64,000 bases of DNA, taken from contig OZ004593.1 of the NCBI GenBank assembly GCA_963924555.1, positions 682,001 through 746,000 on the forward strand. The letters are read 5' to 3'. The translations under genes were made by a program, and so were the position numbers. The number at the start of each line of letters is the position of its first letter. Positions within the stretch are counted from its first letter, which is position 1. The notes below the pieces were generated by a model. That model did no database searches. It had not been told where the DNA came from and worked only from the letters and a program-made list of their open reading frames with translations. This DNA is from Crambe crambe (taxonomy: Eukaryota > Porifera > Demospongiae > Poecilosclerida > Crambeidae). This document shows positions 12,101 to 21,024 of the stretch, piece by piece.

Positions 12101-15100
12101 TTTTTGCGGTTAAAGTTCCAGTGGAGGGTGATTTGATACTTCCCCTGGCGTTCCAATCGCAGATAGTAAATAGTTGTCATGGATCAAGGCACGAGTGGGG
12201 TATTTATCTTGTCACGTCTCCTTCAATGACATGGCAAGACGCTTGCTCACTTACATTGATTCTGATTCTGATATTCACCATAGCAGGGAAGAGGGAGGGA
12301 GGGGAGGAGAGGGAGGGGGGGGGGGGGAGAGAGAGAGAGAGAGAGAGAGAGAATCATCTGTTTAATCAATCAAAATTATTCCAGGGAAGTTCCGAGATGC
12401 TTCAGTGTCCCCGTTGCCAGGCAACTGTTCCCGCTCACCCCGGGGTTTGTGGTACGTGTGGTGAGAATGTGTACCAGTGCCACAAGTGTCGTGCCATCAA
12501 CTATGATGAGAAGGACCCATTCCTCTGCAATGCCTGTGGCTTCAGCAAGTATGCTAAGTTTGATATCTTCATGGAAGGAAAGTCTTGCTCTGCTGTGGAC
12601 CCTATTGAGTCAGAAGAAGACAGGCTGAAGGTATATTTACACATTTAGACAGTGATAGCAAATGGTGGTACAATGAAATAGTGTATAAGCTAAGGTGAAG
12701 TCGTATCAATCTCCAAATAATGCACACCTTCAATAATGCACACCTATGATGAATTTAGAATTGCATTTCCACCACCTGCAGACCACATCAAGTATCAACC
12801 AGCTGCTGGAGAAAGCTGACAAGATCTACAGGCAGCAAGTCAGCCATCGGAATGAATTAGACCAGCTGCTACTTTATCTGGCCAGTGGTACTCCTATTCC
12901 AGCAAGAAACGTGAGTAATCAGAGCTCATTTACATTGCATTAATGTTGGTTTAAATGTCTTAGTGGAGTTCTCTTGCCAGTGGAGTTAATAAGGGAATCC
13001 AGCTGGTTGCCCATCGCTACTGTGTGGAGTGCAAGGACATTTACTCTGAACTGAGCAAGATCATCCAGAGTGTTCTTGCATCGAGGAAGGAGCTGGTGAA
13101 GTATGACACACACAAGGGAGAAATGGCTGTCAAAGAAGTGGATCAAGAGGATGGTCCTCATCTCCTGTCCCCCACACCATCACCTTCTATCACTCCATCT
13201 GTTATGAGAGTGAGTCCCTGTCATATCATCATCATTATATCCATTCCTAAACTCTACTCGATCCCAGTTCCCTGTCCAATCGACCACACCTCCAACCACG
13301 CCCCTTCTTCCCTTCCAACCCCTGCACCACCAGGGGAGGTGTTATGGTTGTGCCTCTGCAGCTACCGAACACTGCATCACTCTGCTCAAGGCCCTCACCT
13401 TCCAGACCAGCACCCGTCGTCCGCTGGTGCAGGAGAAACTCATACGAGAGTTGGTGGAGGTCAACTTGAGATCGGGAAGTCCCCAGATGCAGAGGGACAT
13501 ACGGAAACTGCTATGTCAGCTCACTAGGTGGGTGGAGCCAGGGGTGTGGTTATTTTTATTCAGTGGAATTTCCTTTGGATTGTAGAGATGATGAAAGTGC
13601 TACAGCAGAATTGAACGAGTTGCTTTACTCTCGAATTATGGATCGTCTCAAGTCAAATCATTTGGATCCAAATTTGGTATGTAGATTCAGAGAGGGAAAT
13701 AAATGTTTATTCATGACTCGTGATGCTGTGTTTCCAGGCCTCGCTTGTTCGACCTGAAATGCTTCTGCTGATGGCCTCCCTGGACATGGAGGATTCTTGT
13801 TGGGAGCAGAGGCTCAGGACAGGTAAGCTGTGAATGGGTGGAGTTTTATCGTAACTTTCGATGCTTTATCCACTCACTTGCAGTGGTCCGGCTTTTCAGG
13901 AAGTCTCAATCGTACACCAGTCCAGCTGTGATGTCGGGAATCACCATGATATGCCTCAAAATAATGCACACTTTGATCCATCCTCGTGACTCTAAGTCAA
14001 ACAAGAATGTATGCCAGCAATAAGAGACTCAAATAGTTGAAACTCTTTTATTTTTGTGTCTCTCCATCTTTTTCCTTGTTCAGAAGCCTCCAGCAGTTGC
14101 TAACGCTGAACTACAAAGTGACCAGATCTGCATGCATGTTTCAGGATGGCTCTGTAATGACCCTCGGGCCTCATTTGAGAACTGGAAGGAGTTGTCACAA
14201 CAAAAAAAGTTGGAGCTAAACTCAATGGACAAGGAGAAGATGCATCAGTTCAGACTCATGGAGAAGTATGCAAAGATTTGGAGGGAACGAACAAAGAAAG
14301 GTTAGAGATTGAGTGAATCTTTTGGTGGATTCGTTTTGATTCCCTCCTCTCATCATTCCACAGTGTCTCAATTCCGTTCCTCCTTGCGCCAAGCGTCCTG
14401 GCTACGTTCCATGTTGTTCAACCCCTCCAGTCAGCCTGCCAGACGTTCCACCTGCAACATGATAGCCTCTCTTAGTCATGGGGAGGCAAGGCATCGGCAG
14501 ATCCTCGATCTCCTCTGTGGGTCAGTTTATACAACGAACTACACAGTCTAGAAATAAGGGAGCAAAGTTGAAATTTTATAAAATGCATAATTATTGTATT
14601 GTCATCTAACCTCCGAGTAACATACACTTCGGGATCTGTCCTTCGTCTGGATATTGTCCTTGGAGGGTCCTTCATTGGAGGTTTCATTGTATTGGCAAAA
14701 CAAGCAACTGACAAGAGTACCCTGTATTGCTTAATTATTCTGTATGATAATTGTATTGCAGCTTCCTTGATGATGTTGGTTCAGCTGGTGAACACGCTCA
14801 AGAATTTTTGGAGCTGCTGAAGGCCCTGACGGAGGATTCTGATGGAAAGTGGAAGTCCTACCTCGCCATGAGGGGCGTGCTCCCTCGTATTGGGGCGCTC
14901 ATCACCTCCGAAATAGAAAATCTCCAACACCTGGAGGAAACCACACTTAGTTCAGACCTCTCTCAAGGATATGCCCTCAAGATGCTTACTAGTAGGTTGC
15001 TATGGTTAGGGATCACATGACAATCAATCATCTCTTTTTTTCCTTCTAGCTCTACTCCAATCCTTCCTCTCTGTTGATCGGATCAAGCAACTGTTCAAAG

Positions 15101-18100
15101 GAAGACTTGTGGGTATGGTCCTCAATGGATACCTCTCCTTGAAACGGTAATTGAAAGTTTAGCAGGTACCACCATGTATGTTGAGTATTCTCCTCCCTCC
15201 CCTCTCAGTCTGGTGGTGCAGAGGACTAAGAGAGTGGACGAGAGTCGTGACCTCCTGCTGGCAATGTTGGAAGACCTGACCTCTGGGACTGAAGAGGAAC
15301 GTCAGGCCTTCATGGCTTCCTGTGTGGAGACCCTCAACCACTTCAAACAAGTTGACCTCATCACTCCCATATTCGTCTTTGAACAACTCTGCAATATCAT
15401 ACGTCCTGTAAGCAATACATACCCTGGAGTGTACTGAATCAGCATGTGGAATATACTGAGTCTTCATGTGTAGTATACTGCATGTACATGTAGAGTATAC
15501 TGAATTGATATGTGAAGTATACTGAACTTCTGTAGGAGGAGAATGATGTGGGTGAGTTCTACCTCTCCTTGGAGAAGGACCCTCAGCAGGAAGAGTTCCT
15601 CCAGGGACGCATGCAGGGGAACCCGTATCCTTCCTCCTCCCCCGGCCTCGGTCCTCTCATGAGAGATGTCAAAAATAAGATATGCACAGGTGAGTGGGAG
15701 TGTCAAGGAATATCAAACTGTGTTGCTATGATGAGTCATCACACATCACGACGGTCTTCTGACCTACTCACTCTGTGGAGAGAATTTTGTGTGTCTGAGC
15801 TGTCTCTGTTCTAATAGTATCCACCCCCTCCAGGATTGCTATTAATAGCATATCAAATCATGTATGTCTTCTCCCTTAGACTGTGAATTGGTTGCCCTTC
15901 TGGAGGATGATACTGGAATGGAACTGTTGGTATGCAACAAGATCATCTCCCTGGACCTCCCGGTTAAGGAGGTATACAAGAAAATATGGTGTGCTCAACA
16001 AAATGTACGTAAGAGATCGACTGCTGTAACTTAACAAAGACAATCTTACCCTAAGAGATGGCAGCCTTTAACTATTTTAAGGAATGTCTGTTGAACTAAG
16101 ACTATTACTCTGTCTTTCCTTTAGCACAATGACTGCATGCGTGTGATCTATCGTATGCGTGGGCTCCTTGGGGACGCCACTGAAGACATGATTGAGCAGT
16201 TGGACGACGGCAAGGACAAGGACACCAATGAAGAAGAAGAGTACAAAATGGCTGCCATTTTGAGCAGCTGTGGAGGGCTGGATTCCATCTTGTCCAGGCT
16301 GAGTCATGTCAAGGACTTCATACAGGGTCATGGTCTGATATCGGCTGCTCTCAAGTTGCTTGGTTTCTGTGCAAAGTTGAAAGTGAACAGACAGTATTTG
16401 CTACACCCTCGACTCAACACGCTCAATGTATTGCTTGGGACATTGGATCAGGTATGGATAATGACTCAATTTGCTTAACCTTGTACCTAGTCCTATTTTT
16501 TATTGCGGGGGGTTAGAGGGGGGCAGCGCCAGTTTTTCCTGGAATTTCGGGGAAATAGGATACTATTGTTACACTGTGTATGGCCTGGGGTACCAGGATC
16601 AGCAATATATCTTATTTGATATAGGCCCTTCACTATGAGGAGCGTTTTGGGAATGGCATAGGAGCACTGGTGGCAGAGAGTGTGCTCAGAGTGACTGAGC
16701 GTATCCTCCAAGAGGCAAGCAGCACCAAACAGATCCTTGTTCGCTCTACAAGCCAAGAAGTAAGAAATTAGTATTCTTCAACTTCTGTTGAGAGCTTGCT
16801 CAGTTACTATGGTAGCATAGCATAATGAAGGGGGAAAATCATGTTTTTCTTATTCCATTGTAGGGATTCATCTCTGCCCCAGAGAACCAGATGGAAGGAG
16901 ATGACCAACTTCAAGTGTTCCTGAAGCACATAGAGAGTCCCTTTGTGCAGTCGAACCTGACCCTCCGAGAGGGTCTCATGCACATCATTCCTTTCCTCAC
17001 CTTTGGAGTCACCAAACACATGAATGTTCTCCTCCAACACTTTGCCCCATATCTGAACTTTGAAAAGTGAGCTACCAACTGTGCATATGAGGATTCCAGT
17101 GACTACTAAATCATGATACAGCTGTTATTATGGGGACGTGTCTGATCATGTCTTGCACCTCTCTCCTCTAGATTTGATAGTGAGCGATCGCCTGAAAATA
17201 GACTTTACTTGGACTGTTTCTGTGTTGTGGCCAGAGGCATAGGGGTTAGTCTCAATACAGGGTGGGTGTGGCTTATGGTATTAGTGGCCAGATGAATGAG
17301 TCATCACACATAACGACGGTCTTCTGACCTACTCACTCCATAGATAGAGTTTTGTGTGTCTGAGGTTTCCATATCGGTGTTTTACCGTGATATTTACCAT
17401 CTTCCTACAGAAAGACGCAAGTGGAGAGAAGCTAAAGGACCTGGCCATAGAGATGAACATAACTCCCTCAGCTGTCACTTACCTCAAACAAAAGGTTCCC
17501 CAGAAATTGTAAGCCGGTCGCTCATTATAGTAGTCTCTTAGCTTGTCTTGACTGCACGTTGATTTCTAGCACTTCACTGGATACCCCCGAATGGAAGTCC
17601 AGCATTGCACAACCAAGTCTCCCATACGTGTTGAAGATGCTGACTGGCCTCTGCCATTGGCACTCCAAGACCCAGGAAGCCTTACTCACTGTTGTTGGTG
17701 AACTACACTTGTTGGAACAGGTGGCATCGGACCAGCACATAGGAACACTAGCCGAGAACCTACTGGAGGCAATGATGGAAAACAAGGCTTGCCAAGATGA
17801 GGTATTTCTATGGAGTTAACCTCACTCTAATTATAAGAATATATTTTTAAATTTCTCTTACTGTCATGCTAATTATATTGTTTAGATTAAACAAGTACGG
17901 AAAACCACTCGTCAGGAAAAGAAGAAACGAGCCATGGCCATGCGTGCCAAGGAACTGGGTTCTCTGGGGATGGAGGTGAATGAGAAAGGTCAGGTGATTG
18001 CAGCCAAGTCCACTCTGGTGAAGGAGATGGAGAAAGAACTGGTGGATGAGGTTGGTCTCAAGTGCTGCATTTGTCTGGAGGGATATCGCAACCAGCCTAA

Positions 18101-20152
18101 CAAGGTGTGGGAATTGATGTCAAAATAACGACTTTTCTTTTCTTATGTTGACCTTTGATCTTTCTGTTCTGTAGATTTTAGGAGTTTATACTTACACACG
18201 GAAAGTGACGTTAGACGAGTTTGAGAACAAACCAAAGAAGACCAAAGGTTATTCAACCGTATCTCACTTCAATGTCGTCCATTACGAGTGCCATTCTTCT
18301 GCAGTAACGTCAGTATTCTAAGAATTTACTAGTCCATAATAGTAACCATTATAGTAATATGGGTTCAAAGGTCATTATTTGGTGGTTCCCCTGTTACACC
18401 TCAATAGTACCAACCAAGTGTGATCATTGGTCACCCTTTCATCGTTAATTATTTTGATCATGTGATTAAGGTTGGCCCGCAGTCGTGATGAGTGGGAGAG
18501 TGCTATGTTGCAGAACGCCAACACCAAATGCAATGGACTCCTCCCGATCTGGGGCTCAGAAATCACCGAAACAAACTTCTCCAGCTCCTTAGCCAGGCAC
18601 AACAACTTTCTGCAGGAGTGTACAGGACTCTTTGACCACTCCTACCACATACTAGTCCACGATATCAGGCTCCTCCTACTGCGCTTTGCATACGAGAAGT
18701 CTTTTAGTGCTGAGAGTGGTGGAGGAGGTCCTCAGAGTAATCTCTACCTCCTTCCTTACGTCATGCATGTGGCCATTTATGTTCTGAACACGTGAGTTGA
18801 GAGAGAGAGAGAGAGAGATCTGAACTACAAAGGTGATGTGATTGTGATGTGATTGAATGCAGGACTCGATGTTACCAACGTGAAGAAAAGAATTTGGACA
18901 CTTTCTTGTCGGCACCATCGGACAAATGGGTGTCTTCATCTTATGAGGTTGGAAGGAGGTGCATATTATTGCGAACGAGTTCAGGTTGTGTTCCTCTCAT
19001 CTGTAGCTTGATGGTCCCCAGCATGCTGTGGTCCAGTCCTTGTTCCTCCACTCCTTGGCACAATGGAAGCAGCATCGACTCACTTTCCTTCGTCGTCTCC
19101 TTGTTCTAGCTCATTCACGCAGCATCAGTTCTGCTCCCATCAAAAAGTGAGTGATGATACACAGTAGTTGGGAAACTTGAAAGATGTACTTTTTATTTTC
19201 CTTTTAGCTTGCCCTCTTCTGATCCTGCTGACTTTGCAGTTTACAAGCCTTTCTTGATTCTATTTGGAATGGTTGATGGTCTTCAAAATGCCTTAAAGGT
19301 AACAATGATGACCAGTCCTTCAGTCCAAAGTAGAATCTAATGTTACGCATTCATTTTCGGCTACTCTTTAAACTTTGGTTCACCAACTCATGACTACTGG
19401 TGGCCATGGTCTAGACATTTGGTAGTAACCATTATAGAACACATGATGGAAGTTTGGAAGAAAACTGAGCAAATTCAATAAAGTTTCTATATATGATTGT
19501 AATTTCCCCTCAGGAGGCCAGCCTGGAGGACTCTGTGTGTGGTGCTGACATTCCCCCTGCCATGCTGGAGTTTATTAGGAACAATGACGTAGCTGTGATG
19601 GAAGGATGTGACAAGGTAAAGTGAAATTTCCTGTCATTATTACACGATAATGATCCATTGATGTTCCAGGTGTTGACCCTTTACCAGGAAAAGTTACTAA
19701 CTGTAGACTCCTTTGGGGTATTCTGTCAAGTTATAGGTAAGATACCTGCTGGATAGAAAGTGTGTGACTTGTGATGAGTGGTGCGCACTTACAGTGCACA
19801 GTGTAACCTCCGAGTAAAGGACACTTTGGAATCAGCCACTTTGTTCTTTGTGGAGAGGTTGTCCTTTTCTCTCTTTTTTCAGAGATTAAAACTACTAAAT
19901 GCTATGGGAAAGGGGCCCAAAAGCTTTGTTGGAAGGTCACCTTTCTTGGCAGGTCCTTTATCGGAGGTCACACAGTAGATCCATAAGTGAAATTTCTGTT
20001 TTACGGTATATGCTTGACATCCATTGGTCACCAGAGAGATGACTTGATTTGGACCAATCACCTTGATGAGTGTGTTTTGTATTACTGCAGGCATCGATGC
20101 TATTGCTAACCAAGAGAACTTTATTATTGAACTGATAGAATCTTTAGTTTAG
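1..20152 (+). CDS. UBR4: UBR4 (p600) giant E3 ubiquitin ligase, C-terminal half, about 48 exons; 5' end lies outside the window
   Basis: UBR4 is a very large N-degron E3 ligase; human UBR4 has about 5,180 residues. Here about 2,550 codons are read from roughly 48 exons: 1-44, 286-489, 591-618, 669-748, 1015-1216, 1285-1853, 2111-2344, 2934-3055, then 9427-9576 onward to the last exon, 20091-20152, which ends in TAG. The match to the vertebrate C-terminal half is collinear. Examples are [20 protein letters not shown]-type repeats, EFDGYYLES-like DFDGFYLES, the zinc-ribbon exon, [28 protein letters not shown]-like [27 protein letters not shown] and [10 protein letters not shown]. An acidic low-complexity stretch lies at 310-470. 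The UBR box should lie upstream of the window. All exons seem open. The acceptor before 18471 is AAG, where the duplicate copy has TAG. The intron 3056-9426 is unusually long and contains other genes. Confidence 0.93.
50..101. repeat. (TC)n microsatellite in a UBR4 intron
   Basis: An uninterrupted TC dinucleotide run directly follows the donor site of the first visible UBR4 exon. Slippage-type simple repeat. Confidence 0.95.
500..590 (+). repeat. Tandem duplication of an intron 3' end
   Basis: The block taatgagactaatgtttg...ttattttacagg occurs twice in a row. The copy ends near 548 and near 591, so two potential acceptor sites exist for the short UBR4 exon at 591-618. The second one is favoured because it keeps the short exon in frame. 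Local slippage duplication. Confidence 0.75.
2345..2930. repeat. UBR4 intron with internal direct repeats
   Basis: A block of about 61 bp beginning attgggtgactgtgatgat occurs at about 2549-2609 and again at 2761-2821. It is preceded in both places by gtgaccagtcatgaga/agtcacatgacc motifs (2357-2385 and 2708-2740). The pair looks like one local duplication of about 200-350 bp inside the intron. No coding potential seen. Confidence 0.75.
3294..3303 (+). promoter_or_regulatory. CCCCTCCCAC box upstream of nested gene 1
   Basis: The decamer CCCCTCCCAC lies about 60 bp before the ATG at 3365. The same or nearly the same box lies 27-45 bp before three other members of the nested family, so a shared promoter element is inferred. 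Confidence 0.45.
3365..4196 (+). pseudogene. Nested family member 1: two-TM coiled-coil gene, broken
   Basis: The reading begins [12 protein letters not shown] and keeps the family landmarks [14 protein letters not shown], a second cysteine, a second membrane segment near [14 protein letters not shown], and the coiled-coil motif [13 protein letters not shown]. Against its neighbour at 5131 it has one extra A in gtttaagctgag (about 3507), which shifts the frame. An in-frame TGA follows AAATATAAG near 3712. Beyond that the frame is open to 4196 and ends in a long extra hydrophobic segment ([18 protein letters not shown]). It lies inside the UBR4 intron on the same strand. Decay of a once-functional paralogue is the simplest reading. 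An unannotated splice form is possible but no good introns were seen. Confidence 0.6.
4451..4493. repeat. Short perfect inverted repeat (17-bp arms)
   Basis: TAGCCTCGTCCCCAGGC at 4451-4467 is mirrored by its reverse complement at 4477-4493 around a 9-bp spacer. A very similar single arm (TAGCCTCGTACCCAGGC) lies at about 43799-43815. It resembles a tiny foldback element or the joined ends of a MITE. Confidence 0.7.
4751..5010. repeat. Direct repeat pair between nested genes
   Basis: A block of about 100 bp with tttaaacactggaga, catcgttaaggctgaaattg and gatgtaacagatacacaca occurs at about 4755-4862 and again at about 4914-5010, with several differences. The stretch 4200-5080 otherwise shows no coding signal. 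Confidence 0.75.
5083..5090 (+). promoter_or_regulatory. CCCCTCCC box upstream of nested gene 2
   Basis: CCCCTCCC about 40 bp before the ATG at 5131, matching the box before nested genes 1, 3 and 4. The intervening T-rich stretch (ttttttttgaat) also resembles that of gene 1. Confidence 0.4.
5131..5394 (+). CDS. Nested family member 2: short, truncated two-TM paralogue
   Basis: An 87-codon frame. It has the family N-terminal membrane segment, the luminal motif [12 protein letters not shown], a single remaining cysteine of the usual pair (ECLAEME), and a second hydrophobic segment ([13 protein letters not shown]). It then stops where the coiled coil should begin. It is the closest relative of broken member 1, so it is probably a 3'-truncated duplicate. 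Whether it is expressed cannot be told from sequence. No database family is recognised. Confidence 0.5.
   Translation: MGLFAYLYCVLLLGSFLVFLSSEVYYSYLVDSHTRLEKEYLVQRKMECLAEMEYSGVLKYYVDLIRSVSLFLGNFLIVMDLIHSCYS
5493..5501 (+). promoter_or_regulatory. CCCTCCCAC box upstream of nested gene 3
   Basis: CCCTCCCAC, 27 bp before the chosen ATG at 5528. Shared with genes 1, 2 and 4. Confidence 0.4.
5528..6451 (+). CDS. Nested family member 3: intact two-TM coiled-coil protein, 307 residues
   Basis: A single-exon frame. The ATG at 5528 was chosen over an upstream in-frame start because it gives [11 protein letters not shown], aligning with the starts of its paralogues. TM1 is about residues 3-22. A 40-residue loop holds LVDSLRE and a cysteine pair (C36, C48). 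TM2 is about 62-84. The rest is a long, highly charged coiled coil with tandem repeats of the pattern [20 protein letters not shown] (about residues 190-290). Both ends would face the cytosol with the cysteine loop outside or luminal. It resembles no named family I can identify. The repeat-rich 3' part is likely to vary in length by slippage. It sits within the UBR4 intron on the same strand. Confidence 0.75.
   Translation: MRLLAVTSVLLVLVFFSSCVYHFHLVDSLRETEKECLTESRDKERTECLAEVEQSFAVKYYVEWVLFVSGISGFILVMVVVYLAWKDWQRRKDEYKKDLNAYRQQLDAKERMEAEFRSKVGHYKDDVENVVVEYQRGWQEAQREAAFLNMKIQRQHVKDRSNWAKITQLRKREGTLKKELEAKSKIEDELALENERLARELENERKVKEKEMEDSERLAKELLNERRGREREMEDLRQVVSEKERLERELSNERREREREMEDSRRVISEKERLARELSNERRERERELRNEPKSLFRKAGEFFRLM
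6533..6542 (+). promoter_or_regulatory. CCCCTCCCAC box upstream of nested gene 4
   Basis: The same decamer as before nested gene 1, 45 bp before the ATG at 6587. It is followed by a similar A/T-rich stretch with ttgaat repeats. Confidence 0.45.
6587..7510 (+). CDS. Nested family member 4: two-TM coiled-coil protein with C-terminal CAAX box, 307 residues
   Basis: A single-exon frame from the ATG at 6587 ([11 protein letters not shown]). TM1 is about residues 3-22. The loop has [12 protein letters not shown] and a cysteine pair (C39, C51). TM2 is about 66-88. A coiled coil follows with the family signature [20 protein letters not shown], then a proline-rich linker ([14 protein letters not shown]). 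The C-terminus is Cys-Leu-Ile-Ser, which fits a CAAX prenylation signal with Ser as last residue (usually farnesyl). Membership of a shared family with the gene at 5528 is clear along the whole first 220 residues. The CAAX tail is absent from the other members. Function unknown; a membrane-bound tether or scaffold is only a guess. Confidence 0.78.
   Translation: MKLLATISVLLFLSVLVFLSSGLYHSHLVDSLREIEKECLTENRDVERTECLTEVEQSLVVKYYVELVWFVSGISGLILVMVVVHLTWEVMKDWQRRKEKCAGYEMDLARQNSIINAYRKKLGTNKKVESKIRSKVDRYKVDVENAVLQQVEYERGLQDAQREAAFLNMRIQRQNVKDRSNWAKITQLRKREGTLKKELEAKSKSRDELEDKLGSIALEKERLARELADERRERERQKEEFLRERAMLEEAAGVAQQQAWAEHQSRPPPAPVHRPPPVDQQEDGFRGDRRSRHQAREQNDGGSCLIS
7511..7800. other. Spacer between nested genes 4 and 5, nothing recognised
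   Basis: About 290 bp, A/T-rich with several ttagtatta-type near-repeats (7585-7650). No CCCCTCCCAC box was found before gene 5, unlike genes 1-4. Confidence 0.5.
7801..8493 (+). CDS. Nested family member 5: three-TM coiled-coil protein, 230 residues
   Basis: A single-exon frame starting [13 protein letters not shown]1 is about residues 4-22. The loop has a cysteine pair (C38, C51) and one N-glycosylation sequon (NQT). TM2 is about 66-86. A shorter coiled coil (about 105-175) with [20 protein letters not shown] follows. A third hydrophobic segment lies at the extreme C-terminus (about 206-228, [20 protein letters not shown]), giving a tail-anchor-like end. It is more distant from members 1-4 but shares the architecture and the spacing of the cysteines. 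No known family is recognised. Confidence 0.72.
   Translation: MKYLIPVFALFLLFLLCQLLPFYQTHLKESVRKIESDCKGLNQTDEEKIECLINLRQTQGRLFPVKVAQIFFICVAVLVFGVTANMVWDLEKKFRGYKMKFDENGEIIAAYKSHQKGVKKDERVLQRDLDRKTEDNMRLREEVERQRLVIERQRQKIEKQEERIDFLQMADTTTVVQQSPLNRVGHNPPMDRSGQRESHESNSNTNLFICLCVGVCGIAIAFAVTLLYSF
8606..8724 (+). pseudogene. Degenerate extra copy of a UBR4 exon
   Basis: About 120 bp with clear nucleotide similarity to the real UBR4 exon at 9427-9546 (for example cctttaccaatcctctgg and ctgaagcagtatgtcaa). It keeps a tag acceptor before it but has indels that break the frame. It follows nested gene 5 just as the real exon follows nested gene 6, so a tandem duplication of [nested gene + exon] is inferred. 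Confidence 0.8.
8838..9200 (+). CDS. Nested family member 6: short one-TM coiled-coil protein, 120 residues
   Basis: The frame starts [11 protein letters not shown]. It has one membrane segment (about residues 23-43, [20 protein letters not shown]) followed by a charged coiled coil ([19 protein letters not shown]) that resembles the coil of nested gene 5. The first membrane segment and the cysteine loop are missing, so it may be a 5'-truncated duplicate of gene 5 using an internal start, or it may lack upstream exons. Confidence 0.5.
   Translation: MMSSETEMKSSVTFIYLFDVEYEALLVLCVVALVTLALLLVLDLKKERERSEEYRVRSDEREMNSRNIINAQKRRLAMAKKDLADKTNRIQRLEEELNLHMTGLGSGLHRPAMRLRWEIN
10556..10700. repeat. 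C/T-rich polypyrimidine intron
   Basis: Nearly pure pyrimidine intron of UBR4 made of CCTCC/CCCCTCC units, ending in the acceptor at 10701-10703. The long frames on both strands here are low-complexity artefacts. Confidence 0.85.
11003..11287. repeat. Intron with three diverged direct repeats
   Basis: The UBR4 intron contains three imperfect copies of a block with cagggttatacccataatgtta and ggtgatgttgtact (near 11050, 11130 and 11207). Noncoding. Confidence 0.65.
12315..12352. repeat. Poly-G tract followed by (GA)n
   Basis: A run of 13 G followed by a GA dinucleotide run inside a UBR4 intron (12024-12384). The rest of that intron has no recognised content. Confidence 0.9.
12385..12630 (+). 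other. UBR4: UBR4 cysteine-rich zinc-binding exon
   Basis: This exon encodes a run of CxxC pairs: [25 protein letters not shown], then [14 protein letters not shown]. Vertebrate UBR4 has the same cysteine pattern at the corresponding place. It was not copied into any of the partial UBR4 duplicates in this window. Confidence 0.9.
17886..18308 (+). other. UBR4: UBR4 catalytic hemi-RING region
   Basis: Two exons (17886-18104, 18176-18308) encode the [20 protein letters not shown] helix, then [16 protein letters not shown] and [10 protein letters not shown]. The Cys/His pattern matches the atypical half-RING that gives UBR4 its E3 activity. The following exon (18471-18791) carries the conserved [19 protein letters not shown]. 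The assignment rests on memory of the vertebrate protein. Confidence 0.85.
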
Positions 20153-20257
20153 TGAAACATTCTTATTTTAATGTTCCATTTTGTTGTGGCTTTCATGAGT
20201 GTATAGAATTAGAAGATTGACTGTTAGTACAACTGCAGCAATGTGAAGGTACATCAT

Positions 20258-20378
20258 GCAGTTGATACACCTGGGCACTGCACTGGGACTGAGGCATCCA
20301 CACAAAGATGCAGACCTTGCATGTGGAAGATAAAGTGATGGACACCAGTATATGTTCCCACCTGGTTCAGTTATAATC
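20258..20378 (+). pseudogene. Relic of a death-domain exon (the type used by the GTPase gene at 36229)
   Basis: About 120 bp aligns at the nucleotide level with the death-domain exon at 40230-40370 (cctgggcactgcactggg, atgcagaccttgc, gtgatggacaccag) but with deletions. It lies between the end of UBR4 and the first GTPase gene. The same relic occurs at about 35563-35670. Confidence 0.75.
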
Positions 20379-20527
20379 CCTTGGGTATTTATTGAACAAC
20401 TATAATACCTTGAGACATTGCCTCTGCAAATGAGCAGATCCTCTGTCAATGCATGCAAGTGATTGTTTCACAGTCCCAAGGGGTAGACATGCGAGGATTG
20501 TGTTTGTGAACACTCATTGATCTGGTC

Positions 20528-20603
20528 CCTAGATCCCACCAGTCTCCAAGATGGGAGATGAGCTGCTGTGTACCAGGAGGAATTCAGCACAGGGTCTGGC
20601 TAG
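20528..20603 (+). pseudogene. Relic of the GTPase exon 3' end
   Basis: The sequence tccaagatgggagatgag...gtgtaccag and cagcacagggtctggct matches the end of the large GTPase exon (24690-24765) with a gap. A shorter form occurs at 35927-35968. With the relic just upstream it shows that a GTPase/death gene once ended here. Confidence 0.75.
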
Positions 20604-21024
20604 GAGTTGATCTTATTGTTGTGGCTCTATTTGTGCCACTCAAGTTATAACAATACTTTACTCTACATATTAATAGGCTATAGCTTTTGGTACATGCAAA
20701 TGCAAAGTTGTTGTACTGGTAGGCTACTGCAGGCCCTGAAGGCATTGCACTGTGCAGCATCTCGGGGTGGAGATCTTGTAGAGTCCACAAGAGACAGTCA
20801 GGAAGTAGTGGAGAGTGGCTCCGTGCCATATACATTACACCCCCCAGCCACTTCCGCAGCACAGGATGCAATAATGGTGACGACGAGAATAGCTACAGAA
20901 GTCACGTGGTACTTACATATTTGTGGAGCCCCACCCACCAATAGATAACTTCTGCACCACACCCAGTTTCGCCCCACAGCCTGGCGAGGCTAAGTCTGGC
21001 CTTAACGCCAGGCTATGCTTCACG
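20604..21024. other. Upstream region of GTPase gene 1
   Basis: About 420 bp, similar to 35969-36228 upstream of GTPase gene 2 (shared ctcggggtggagatcttgtag, cagaagtcacgtggta, ccccacccacca). It contains an imperfect palindrome tctggccttaacgccagg just before the ATG. A promoter is presumed here but no TATA box was identified. Confidence 0.4.
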